DNA of 64,000 nucleotides. Source: Thunnus maccoyii. Lineage: Eukaryota > Chordata > Actinopteri > Scombriformes > Scombridae. The notes beneath the pieces were generated by a model. The model worked only from the letters and a program-made list of their open reading frames with translations. It did not search any database and was not told the DNA's origin. The position numbers and the translations under genes were made by a program. Positions 24,801 to 58,784 of the stretch are shown here, piece by piece; position 1 is the first letter of the stretch; every line of letters starts with the position of its first letter. The stretch covers positions 13,340,501-13,404,500 of the forward strand of contig NC_056539.1 of the NCBI RefSeq assembly GCF_910596095.1, in the 5' to 3' direction.

Positions 24801-26907
24801 GAAAAAGCAAAAGGTGATGAACATTGATTTGAAACAATAATACTAAACAATTGGGACAAACAGAAAAACTACCTCCTCTAAGCACTGTATGCTGGTCAGG
24901 CTGAATTGTGGCTTTTATAAACATTCACTTGGTCTATTTCAGGGGTCTGGCTAATACGCTGGTGGATCCTGAGAGACCAGGGGACTTCAACCAGGCCATG
25001 ATGGAGCTCGGAGCGCGAGTCTGCACCCCTAAAGGACCACTGTGCAAGCAGTGTCCCGTACAGTCTCACTGCCACTCTTATCGCAAGGTGGAAACTAGTG
25101 TTAACCAGTGCGAGTAAATAATGGTTATGGTTGGTGGCTGGCAACTTGTATTGTGAACACAGAAGAAGCCAGAGCTAACATGGATCATTAATGTCTTGGA
25201 TCACATCGCCATGCTGTACATTTAATGTGTTTATACAGTGTGTGTGTGTGTGTGTGTCTGTGTGTGTGCAGGTTCATGTCAAACAAGAGAAAAACTCCAT
25301 GAAGCTCTTGGGAAAGCTCGACAGGAAGACTTCAGCCCTGCCTGATATAGAAGACTGTAGTGAGTGTCCGTCCTCCTCTGCGCCCTGTCAGACGTTCATT
25401 TAGTCGTGTTATTAAAGCACTTTTCTCTCTCCTCTCCCTCAGTGAGCAGCGGATCATGTCCACTGTGTCCCTCTGAGCCCTGGGATGATGAGTTGGGGGT
25501 TCAGAACTTCCCCAGAAAGCCAGCGAAGAAGCCGCCCCGAGTTGAGCGAACTCTGACCTGTGTGGTGATCAGACCTGGAGAGTCGGGAGAGGACGAGTAC
25601 CTGCTCACACAGAGACCAAACAAAGGTCAGTGCCCACAGCGTTGGGGCATTGGACATTGGTGTGGAATCACTTTGTGGTTGCTGACGACAGGGACATCAA
25701 GTCTCAGCTAAAATTAGATTTTGGCAGGAATTTTCATCTTTTAGCAGCACAGATATTTAAAGAAAGAAACAATGACATACAATTTTTTGTATTGACAGGT
25801 TTGCTGGCGGGCTTGTGGGAGTTTCCGAGTCTTCTGCTGGAGGGTGAGAACTCGGAGATGAAACAAAAGAAGGCGCTCTGTGCTGAGATCAGAAGGATAC
25901 TGGGAACCCATTTGACTGAAAGCCTTATCCAGTATGTTGGAGAGGTAACCTTGATCTACCACCTATCTATCATGCACACCTTTTATATGCAAATAAACTC
26001 TTTCTAGAGCTGTGTGAAAACCTTCTGACAGATCCTGATCTTCTGTTTGCAGGTGGTGCATATCTTTTCCCACATCCACCAGACATACGTGGTTCACAGT
26101 GTGTGTTTGAAAGACGGCGACACACAGACACAGACTGAAAATGCGCAGTGGCTCACAAGATCTGCTCTGCAGGAAGCTGCTGTGTCCACAGGAGTGAAAA
26201 AGGTTTGTAATTTTGTTTACACAGTGTGTGTGTGCAAAGCCCTGCTGTGTAACTGAGGTTAGCAGTACCTGCAGAGTGCACTTAATTATCACTCACTAAA
26301 AACATGGTTTTGCAACAGCAGACTGTAGAGACACTTCTGGTGTAGAGACACCAAGAAGAGATGGATTAAAATAGAAAGTAAAGTGAAATATCTTGTAAAG
26401 AACAGGAAGTGTAAGCATATATACAGTATATAAATACACATAAATATAAAAAAAAGAAAAAATCTGCTGGTTATTATGATTATTAAATTGGGTTTCAGAG
26501 AATGTGGAGTGCAATTGCAGCTGGTTATTAAAGTTTGTCTCAGAACGATGTGAAAGCAGGACTGAACAAGTGGCTACACTTTGTTCATGTCCGTGTGAAC
26601 AATCTAAGAATGTCAACTCTCCTGCAGATTGTGAAGCTCTGTGATTCTCTGGACAGCCAAAAGGAACAGACTTCTAAGGTAAGTGTTTCTATATATTTAT
26701 ATAATCCTGTACAAATAACAGATTTTACCTGTGACATTTTTTTCTGCTTGTCTCACTTAGGATGGAAAAAGGCAAAAGCACAACGGCCTAAAGAATGAGA
26801 AGAGGACACAGACCTCAAAAAAGCCCAAACTGAGTGTAGCGAACAGCGGCAGCAGGCAGCTCTCCCTCAACTCCTTCTTCAAGACAGTGAAAGAAGAATC
26901 TTGTTAG
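21820..26907 (+). CDS. mutyh: Adenine DNA glycosylase (MutY homolog)
   Basis: Fifteen coding exons: 21820-21925, 22477-22607, 23227-23266, 23355-23428, 23532-23573, 23668-23739, 23901-24014, 24171-24268, 24943-25087, 25272-25359, 25443-25625, 25799-25944, 26053-26202, 26628-26678, 26761-26907. They total 1587 nt (528 aa); human isoforms are about 535-546. The enzyme removes adenine mispaired with 8-oxoguanine in base excision repair. Visible are a basic N-terminus (KAKRKKSK), [11 protein letters not shown] with the active-site Glu97, helix-hairpin-helix LPGVGRYTA, and VDGNV with catalytic Asp199. The FeS-loop cysteines are Cys253, 260, 263 and 269 (CX6CX2CX5C). The C-terminal NUDIX-like 8-oxoG reader ([16 protein letters not shown]) follows, and a PIP box for PCNA (QLSLNSFF, 513-520). 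The intron after exon 3 has a GC donor. An overlapping ATG at 21807 is out of frame with exon 2. Confidence 0.96.
25237..25270. repeat. (TG)n at a mutyh splice acceptor
   Basis: A 'gtgtgtgtgtctgtgtgtgtg' type tract forms the region normally used as polypyrimidine tract before mutyh exon 10 (acceptor AG at 25270-25271). The tract is TG- rather than CT-rich. Confidence 0.75.
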
Positions 26908-27316
26908 AGTCTGACATTGTGCATTTCTTTGCATATGTGCCTTTTTGACAAAGCATCATCCCTGTGTTGTCACATTTAATTATTGTGGTGTCATGATCCC
27001 ATCACTGGGAAATGAATACAAAAGTCCATCCAATAATTTTAAAATGGACAGTTTTAACAGTGAACACAGACAGTGACACAGAATACAGAGTGTGATACAG
27101 TGTTGAAAAATAAGAAACAATCAGTATTTTGCTCCTATGATATTTCTGTAGGGACCTGTGCATCAGCATTGTACTACATTTTTAATGACCTCATTGTAGA
27201 TAATCTTTTTATTACTATATAATGATGGTAACATTTTGCCTTTATATACGACATTCTGAAATTTATTGTAGATTTTAAGTCATTTCATGTCTGCTTACTA
27301 TATGTTTTAAAGACTC

Positions 27317-27322
27317 AATAAA
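27317..27322 (+). other. Poly(A) signal of mutyh
   Basis: AATAAA lies about 410 nt downstream of the mutyh stop codon, the first good match after it. Confidence 0.5.
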
Positions 27323-28180
27323 ATGAAGCGGTATGGAGGGAAAATAACTGGAGTTCATTGCAGGTCCAGACGAAAAACACGCTGGTTTTCATACTTGCTG
27401 GTGGCATGTGTTCTGAGATATATTATCTATATTTTTATAAACATATACTGTATAAACTTTTATGTTAGTATTACATTCTTTCCCTGTTATTACAATATGC
27501 CAACTTATTTTAGGTTTTTTTGTGACACACTGCTATGCCATTATATTTCAGAGGAGAATATATTGGAGTCTAAATCAGAAATTGACCGAGGCTCATTTTA
27601 CACAACTTTTTATTTCATGCTTGGGAGGACACATCGTGATAATCTGCTGTTACTGAGCACATCAGGTGATATATTGTCTTAGGTGTATGTCTACATTTAG
27701 AGGGAAACATGGCACTGTACAGACGCAGTTTGACTGCTTATGTCTCATGCACATGGATACAAGTCTTAGTCCAGAGGATTATCTTAAATAAATATTATAA
27801 ATATTATATATATAAACCTATATTGCTATACACAATTGTCGTATACTTGTAACAGTAGTTTAAACTCGTTTGCAACAGCAGACTGAAAGTTTTTCAAGAA
27901 TTTTTAAATTCAAGGTAAATAAATAGTTGTTTTTTATATCTATCAACAGCTTTATTTGATTGGGTCACTTGTCCCCAGAGGGACAAGATTATATAAATTA
28001 TAAATTAAAAATACACCCATTGCAAATTATACATATGCAATTACACAAAACTGAAGCAACAAATAAAAATCCGGAGGAAACAGCGCCCTCTACTGTACTG
28101 AGTCAGTAATCAACTGAAGCGGAGACAAACAGGAAGTGATCCAAATCTTATTTTCTTCACTTCAATTCAAAGTTACTCTG
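27323..28180. other. Intergenic, mutyh to elovl8
   Basis: AT-rich DNA with no convincing ORF or repeat signature. The 119-codon ORF at 27323-27682 is AT-biased and matches nothing known. The elovl8 5' region probably starts in the GC-richer stretch after about 28060. Confidence 0.4.
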
Positions 28181-28421
28181 CTGGAAGACTACTCCTCATT
28201 GTTCCTCTGTGCTCCATGTAATGAGTTTTAGTTGATCCTTCGGCTACTTACAGCTGTGTTTCACTTTCTCATCATTCATTTCTCGCAGGGAGAGAGAGGA
28301 CCTGGTTTTGGCTGCAGGGTGTGTTCAAAGTTGAACTTTTGTTGCTAATAATTATTTGCTACAGTTTGACGTGTAGTCCAAAGGTTCTCCAGCTCCGTCA
28401 CTGACATTGAAATTTTGCAAG

Positions 28422-28505
28422 GTGAGCTTTAGTGAATACATTTATATGATACATGTTTGAATTGATTTTCTGCAAATGTTCAGTCATTAACATTTATGAC
28501 TCCAG
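28422..28505 (+). other. Predicted 84-nt 5'UTR intron of elovl8
   Basis: 'tgcaag|gtgagc' at 28421/28422 is a strong donor and 'gactccag' at 28498-28505 a good acceptor. The next exon then begins exactly with the start ATG (28506). Inferred from splice signals only. Confidence 0.5.
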
Positions 28506-31500
28506 ATGGCTTCTGCATGGGAGAGCGCCCTGTCTCTGCACCAGAGGATAGTGGACAATGGAGGTATGATGACTCTTTCTTTCTCTCTTCCATATTCAGT
28601 TAACTTTATCATCAGCACATATTGTTGTTAAAGTCGTTTTATTTTAGCTTTGCAGCAAACTCGTGTCTGTTGTAGTTGTAGAAAAAACCCCCTCCAGGTC
28701 TGGTAAAACAAGCCTGTGTGTGTTCAGTGTGTGGGAGTGGTGAGCTGCAGATGTGCTCCCCTGCTCCACTTCACAATGACTGCTTTGTGACTCAGCCTGA
28801 CAGCATATGTCACACGGTTTGCCACCACGCCACTTTTGAGATTATTCTATCTTGTTACAGTCATCTTTAGTGGACATATGGGATTGGGAGGAGCAGGGGA
28901 CCCAAACTGAGGGAGGGCCCCTAAAAATACTGTCTTTGTTGTCCTTAATTGCATGTTTATGAAAGATCTATGCTTTCTGACACAGGATTTTGTTTACATT
29001 CTCAAAACTGGATGCATAACAGGCCATCTAAGTCTAAATCTAACTTGGAGCTCCTTTATCTTCCAGACAAGAGGACTGACCCGTGGCTGCTGGTCTACTC
29101 CCCCGTCCCGGTGGCACTCATCTTCCTCGTTTACCTCTGTGCGGTCTGGGTCGGCCCTCGTCTGATGAAACACAGGGAACCTGTTGACCTCAAAGTTGTC
29201 CTCATTGTTTACAACTTCGGCATGGTCGGCCTGTCTGCTTATATGTTCCATGAGGTGTGTGTGTGTGTGTGTGTGTGTGTGCTGCTTTTGAGAGCAGTAC
29301 TGATGAAAATACTCAGTTTTCCAGCTCTTGTACTGTTATCTCTTCTCTCTGCTGCTTATTTTTAGGAATTCCTATTTCATGATGTTAGAGTTAAAGAAGA
29401 GGATGTATCATTTCATTCATTATTTTTTTTTATATTTATCAGTTCCTGGTGACTTCCTGGATCTCAAACTATAGCTACCTCTGTCAGCCTGTAGACTACA
29501 GCACCAGCCCACTGGCAATGAGGGTAAGCAAGTGTCTCACTTGATATATTTAGTCACTTTGTTGTGTCTGTGCAGAAATTTGGTTTGTTACAAGCTGTGT
29601 TTTGAACATAGTACAATTTGCATTTTGTTTTACATTTCACCATTGTTCCCTCCCTCTAGATGGCCAATGCCTGCTGGTGGTTTTTCTTCTCCAAGGTCAT
29701 AGAGCTCAGTGACACGGTACACATGTTTAAACATTATTAGCATCAGTGAAGGTCAGAGGTGAAAGAATGCACAATTGAAACTTGAACAGTCTCCACTGCT
29801 TCTTTCTCCATGAGCAGCTCTTCTTCATCCTGAGGAAGAAGAACAGCCAGTTGACTTTCCTTCATGTCTACCACCATGGCACCATGATCTTCAACTGGTG
29901 GTTAGGAGTCAAGTATGTGGCAGGAGGACAGTGTAAGTCAACAACTGAAATAATTTACCATATGTGCTATAATTATAGTGATTGTCGTTGGATATAGTCA
30001 GATAAAACTTATTCCTCTGAACCACGAAGCTCCATTGTTGTCCAGAAACAGTGTACTGGGTGACACATTCCTTCATTACAATGAACGTGGGCGTTGTAGT
30101 TTATTTTCAATCACTCCTACATACACCATCCTGCTAAATACTCACTAAGCTAGAGCACCGTGTGTGTATTAATCTGCAGCTGCAAATAGTCCCCAACAAA
30201 TGCACTGTTTCCTCCTCTTGGAGTAAATTTTGTTAAATGCTACAGTGCCCATTTGTTTCAGGAAGTTACTTAATTCTTTTTAAAAATGGAAATATACGAG
30301 GGGGGACTCGATAAGACAGGAGTAGGGTGTAGGATTTGCCACTAGGTAGCGTATGCCTACAGCTCGGTGAAACTAAAATTGGGAAGAAACACAAGACACA
30401 GTGACAAAAGATGACGACAGGAAATGTTTCCAGGAATGGGAGAAGCACTGGGACAAGTGTATCACAAGGGGAGAAGAGGATTAGAAAGGTACTGAAAGAT
30501 TTATAGTGATGGTTTTTTTTTTTTTTACAATTCTGGGAATTTTTTTTGGTCCCCTCTTGTATATCCATGACCCATTTTTAAAGATTTATAGCTTCAGAAG
30601 AGTCAAATGGGCTTGGTGCTGAGAGCAGTAGACAGGGTAGGAAAGTTTGAAACCATTGAGAGACAGACTGACACGCAGTTGGTTTTGGTCTTTTTAAAGT
30701 GTTTGTTAACAACAAGGAAATTCCAAAATAATGCCAGCCTTATCCTTAAATTATGAGATTTGTCCACTCCTGTGAAAACACCCTCCAGCTGGACACTGAA
30801 CTTGAGTTTGTAGAATAAGGATTTTTGAAGGACGCTGCAGAGAGTCTATGATTTATGCTGGTATTTATTCATCTTTAAATTTAACTATTTTTATAGCAAC
30901 AATGACAGGCATCCAGTTTTTCCCACAGGAGCTAAGGACAAAGTGAGGTAGATTTCCATCAAGGTTGCATGTGTACTTATAGTATGATGACATTTAATTG
31001 TGTGCCAAAAAATAGTATAGAAAAATAACCCAACAGAACACCTGCTAATTGAAATAAAACAGAAAAAAAACCAAAAAGAGACTAACTGATGCAACAAAAC
31101 AAAAAAAGTAGACGAAATATGCCAAAACTAAACAGGACACATTTCATTCCAAGAACAAGAAGTCAGTTCTCTAATATCTCAGAAGCTCATAAAAGCTTAT
31201 TCTATTTCAATGATCTGAAAAGCCAAATAGTAAGATCAGAGATTAATCTTTAAAATGCTATTCAAGGTTGAAATTTGTATCAGTTCTGATAATGTATTCA
31301 CTATCAATAGTTAAACTTTTCTCTACAATTTAATAGCTGAAATAAATCTTAATACCCAAAACAAGTTATTTTTATTGCCACCCTGACTATTTTAACATCC
31401 CTGGGTTTGTACCACATCATGCAGCATTCTTCATCGGCCTGCTCAACACCTTCGTCCACATTGTGATGTATTCTTACTACTTCTTGGCTGCGTTCGGCCC

Positions 31501-31813
31501 TCACATGCAGAAGTACCTGTGGTGGAAGCGATACCTCACCTCTCTGCAGCTGGTGAGTGCCTCCTGTTCTGTATGAGAGGAGTTGTACACACTATGTGTT
31601 TGTCAAGTACCATACACCAATGTGTACTTTTCTTTGCTACCTCTCCAGATTCAGTTCATGATGTTTCTTCTGCACACGGGCTACAACCTGTTCACAGAGT
31701 GCAACTTCCCCGACTACATGAACATGTTGGTGTTTGGTTACTGCATCACTCTCATCATCCTCTTCAGTAACTTCTATTATCAGAGCTACCTCAACAAGAA
31801 GAAGCAGAAATAA
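28506..31813 (+). CDS. elovl8: Very-long-chain fatty-acid elongase, ELOVL8-like
   Basis: Seven coding exons: 28506-28563, 29067-29254, 29443-29523, 29660-29716, 29818-29932, 31425-31552, 31649-31813. They total 792 nt (263 aa). The protein is a multi-pass ER membrane condensing enzyme of fatty-acid elongation, adding two carbons from malonyl-CoA. All family boxes are present: KVIELSDT (121-128), [10 protein letters not shown] with the HxxHH active site (144-148), [12 protein letters not shown] (174-185) and TSLQLIQ (205-211). The C-terminus KKKQK gives a dilysine KKxx-type ER-retrieval signal. Compared with human ELOVL4 as I recall it, the core is similar but the long C-terminal tail is missing. 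[13 protein letters not shown] and the ending [10 protein letters not shown] fit the fish ELOVL8 group better than ELOVL1 or ELOVL4. The a/b paralog is unresolved. It is convergent with glis1. Confidence 0.88.
29251..29281. repeat. (GT)n at an elovl8 splice donor
   Basis: The donor of elovl8 exon 2 (29255-29256) is the first GT of a run of about 13 GT repeats, so repeat-length changes touch the 5' splice site directly. Confidence 0.8.
29998..31120. repeat. Repeat-derived sequence in elovl8 intron
   Basis: Bases 30009-30110 ('attcctctgaaccacgaagc', 'ttgtccagaaacag', 'gggtgaca') resemble 50936-51032 in a glis1 intron, so both belong to one dispersed repeat. 'aggagtagggtgtaggattt' (near 30320) also looks like repetitive fish DNA. 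The ends were not defined. The rest of this 1.5-kb intron shows nothing more. Confidence 0.5.
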
Positions 31814-33392
31814 GATGTGGTGGCGAAGTATTACGGACAATCAAACACACACCAAGGCTCTATGAGAGGCGCTGACATGATGATGTGACCGGAGTGTTGT
31901 GTCAGCTGGAGGGATTTTGTTTCCTGTGTGCAGTACTCACCTGGGTCATTAGAGGGCACAACATGCCCACAGTCTGCAGGTTTTTCTCATGGTGTTCTTA
32001 ACTTGTCACCTGTCAGTAAAGCTCTACGATCAAATTTGAATTCATGATATAAATATTTTACAGACATAATAATGTGTAATTCCTGTGTTTTTTGTGTTTT
32101 ATAAAGAGGGTCAAACACACAGTCATTCAATTATTTATTTCTTGAAATGAGAAATGACAAACATTCAAATGATTGTTGTAAACAAACTGTACATTTTATA
32201 CATATAATAATAATATTATAATAATAATAATAATAAAGTAGGTTGGTTTCTCTGCATTATTGCAGAATTGATGAGCCCAAACCCTCCTCCAGAAATAAAT
32301 CCAAAAGCAAAAAAAAAAAAAAAAAAACACATAACAACAAAATACAGAAATGCAAACACATTTTTTTCCACTGCTAAAACAACACAGCAAAATGATATAT
32401 TCTTCTCTACACTTCAGTCTAAAATAGATTGAAAGATGTAGATTAGAGAGAAAAAACATGAGGATGGAAAGGACATTTCATCTGAAGTCCATTCAGAAGT
32501 TTTGTAGCCTTTGAAGTTTATATATTAAAGCTGAAAAACTACATGTGTAAACTTGGTCTGATTGTACTGCAAGTGTGCAAGTCTTAGCACCAATGTAATG
32601 AAGTCAGATTCATTGTATGCGATTCGTAATTGGCCAATAAAAGAGATTCTGAATCTGAGTAGGAAAGCCTGTAGATGTTTTAAAAGATCATTATTCTTCA
32701 GCTCCCCCTGTCAGTAAAACTAAGGCTGGACCAAAAAAAACAAACAATCAACAAAAAAAAAAAACCCGTCATTATAATTTCTTTAAATGATGTTCCTTTG
32801 TTAAAAGTGACAGGTTTGCACAACAAATCTGAAGATAATTATTAACAGGATAGGAAAGCAGCAGGAATTTTTTCTGCATCCAATTTTGTTTATTTTGTAA
32901 GACTTTCCTCTGATCTCTGACCTTTTTTTCGTGTGAGTTACTTGATAAATTTACCTACTTAAAATTCACATAATACAAGGGAAAAAAACTGATGAGTCGT
33001 CGCAATGAGATACCTTCTTTGTATTAAGGGGTTGGGATCCACTGTTCTTACCTACTTGGAGTATTAGACGGGTGTAATTAGCATCTTGACCATTCAGATA
33101 GTGTCAGGTAATTAAGTAGTCAATCACATTACTGTATGTTAAACTGACTTCCAAAACTTGTTTATGTCTCTTTCACCTTTATGGCTCTCATCCACCTGGC
33201 ACCTAAGTTGATTAGACTGAACTATAAAATGATTTTGATTCAGTATGTGACCCATATCTTGTATGGAGAGAAACAGGAAAGCAGGAACAAGAGAAGAGGT
33301 GATCCAGGTGTGTGCAGATGCATTTGGAAGGAGTTGGACTGCAGAGGAGTTAGAGTAGGTGTGGTGAAGCGTGCCCTGCTCCAGTGTTGCTC
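31814..33392. other. 3' intergenic space between convergent elovl8 and glis1
   Basis: Contains the elovl8 3'UTR and the glis1 3'UTR. Candidate elovl8 poly(A) signals are AATAAA at 32232-32237 (within an AAT-repeat stretch) and 32636-32641 (within 'ggccaataaaagagattctg', which looks like a retroelement tail). A glis1 candidate on the minus strand is at 32889-32894. No other coding sequence was seen. Confidence 0.5.
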
Positions 33393-56033
<22,641 letters not shown>

Positions 56034-57780
56034 CTGTGGAGGAGGGAAGACACACACGCACAAACACACAAACACACACACACACAACACAGGAACGCAT
56101 GCACACACAGATACAGATACACAAACAAAGACAAACGCACTCAGACAGGTATGGACAGGACCACACAGGGAAATAAATAAAACACCCACACGCATGCACA
56201 CACACATATACACGGAGAAGCACACCCACGCACATACACACGCAGAAAAAAGTAATCAATGAGTGCAAGGCTGGTAAATTCTGCTACAATGTGGGCTCTG
56301 TATATGTGTACATCTGTGACTCAGAAAGAAGCTGTCCCACTCTTTCTCTCGGTCCCTTGATCACTGCTACAGCTGTGGGAGTTCACTCTACACCACATAT
56401 TCAGCACACCGGCCATGGAAAAGTGAGAGATGCTTAAGAACATGGGTGGTATAATCGCTAACATTTTTTCCAAGGCTCTTGAGTTACGCGGCCAATCCAA
56501 AGACTTTTGTTGAAAAGCACGCCCGCTTGAAAGACAGCAGCGTACATGGCAGTACACCTGCCTCAAAATTGCAGGGGAAACTGGAGTGTGCCGTACAGCG
56601 GCGGTTAATGGGCTGTAATGCATAGCATGAGATAAGTGTTCTGCTGTGTATAGCACATTAGACTGACAAGTGACAGTGACTGTAAACAAGCTCATATCCA
56701 ACCCAGCTTGGCCCATTTGATCCCAACCACTCAGCCAATGAGCACCACAGATTTGTTAACACATGAATGATTCACGAGGCTTCTCGCATGTCCACTCCTG
56801 CTCTTAAGCTGAAAAAGCAGCCGATTGGTGGATGAGGCGGCCCCTGTCAAGCCTCCCTACAGGGGCTGCTGTGTAAAGAGTCAGTGTATGGCTGTAGTAT
56901 GGGAAGCATAGCTTAATATTACTTATATCCACCCAGATCTAATAAAATTCAGCAGCACGTTGACATCAATATACAGTTATCAGACTTAAATGTCACAAGT
57001 TAGAATAGGAGCAGTTGAGGAGCACGTATCGGGGCTCTTCTTCTGTCATCCTATCTGAGGACTCCAGATGCTTGGCTTGTAAGGCTGGTACATAAAGGAG
57101 AGGTGCACAAGACAGGTGGATGGATGAAGGTGGAGACAGAAGAGTAGGTGGTGGATGGAAGGATAAAAAAAACAGTCACCTTTTAAATAATCAGTTGTAT
57201 AAACTGGTGAAGTAAATTCAAGCAACTATGTGAAGGATTTGATCTTACATTATCTTATGAGAAATGTGGGAGGATACTAAAAGCAAGAAATGTTTGGATT
57301 TAAGGTCTGAAACAGAGTAGTCTTCATTCTTACTTGGTCAAAAACATTAAGATGAAAACTGAGAAACAGGGAGCAATGAAAGCATTCTCTCTGGTTAAAA
57401 ATATATCTCTGACTCTAAAATGCCAGACAGCATCTTTTAAGTTTCCCCACGATTATATCTTACCTAAAACAATGTCTTGCAAAGGGCTACGCTGACCTGT
57501 GCAAATACAACTTCATCCACAAACTGTTAGGAAGGCGCTATGGTCTCTACTGTCCATTGTACCCTGACCTTTAGTGAAGCCTGCTTACAACAGGTCAGGT
57601 TACGGCTAAGGAGAGAGTGACACCATTCCTCTAATGGGCCTTCAGCTTCATCTGGGCTCAATGCTCATCCCTGGTCTCCTTCATTCACTCACACAGTACA
57701 GGCAGGGCCTTCTATTCACTGAGGCTCCATTTAATATAGGCGAAACCTAAGCCAGTCATGGTAGAGCCGTGTTGGGTGAC

Positions 57781-57805
57781 CATGCTGATCTGTGTGTGTA
57801 TGTGT

Positions 57806-57850
<45 letters not shown>
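57781..57850. repeat. (GT)n microsatellite
   Basis: A 'tgtgtgtg' run of about 60 bp with minor interruptions. Confidence 0.9.
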
Positions 57851-57851
<1 letters not shown>

Positions 57852-58722
57852 CTGTGGGTCAGTTTGGGTCTGAATCTGCTGTCTTATAGCTCCTCATGAA
57901 GTTTCTAAGACCTTTGGGTGTCTTTTCACCACTTTTTTTATTTGTCTTTGCTTTACAACAAATCATGAACTTACTAAAATGGGCAGGCAAATATGCCTCA
58001 TAGAACAAAATTTGAAATTATGTCATCCATCTGCGTAGTACATATCGTTAGTGCCAATACAAAAACATTTTCCTTTTTTTTTTTTAAATTCATCACTTTA
58101 AGGAGTACAGACATGTTTCTTTCTACAAAACCTCTGTTTCTGATTAACTAAATGAGCCAAAATTCTCAAATGCATCAGTATTTAAAATATTTATAAAGAG
58201 AATGAATTGTCAAGAAAGTCAAGGCACACATTCATTACATTATAGAAGTTTAGAAGCCTGTATTTACATCACTGTCAGATCCAAGTAGTGTGTCCTCCTT
58301 TGTTTTTTTTATGCCATTAGTATTTGTTTTAACATAAAGCAGCTGTACAAAAACTTTACCTAAAATGAATACGTTCTAAACTTAATAAAATTATCATTTC
58401 AATTAAGAAATATATGATCAAAGAATAAGTAAACTAAGAATCTGATGGAGCATTTCAATGGCAACTTTAGATACTCATTTCATACTCAAAAAGTACTGAG
58501 GTTCAACAGTCAGCACTACATGCAAGAGTAAGGTATAATTATCTATTTTTGGACTTGTGTATTGTATAGTGTGAGATAAGACAACTTCGAGTAGAAATGC
58601 CCAAAGTGACCACAGTCCACATGTTTCACTACTTTACTAGACAGCAACACAAACTTGCAGTAAGGCACTGAACTGGAATGTAGCATGAAGAAAGTATCAT
58701 TCAGATTTTATCAACACACGTA

Positions 58723-58726
<4 letters not shown>

Positions 58727-58781
<55 letters not shown>
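58727..58781. repeat. (AT)n microsatellite
   Basis: About 50 bp of nearly pure alternating AT, preceded by 'atatatacat'. Self-complementary, so it can extrude as a cruciform. Confidence 0.9.
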
Positions 58782-58784
<3 letters not shown>

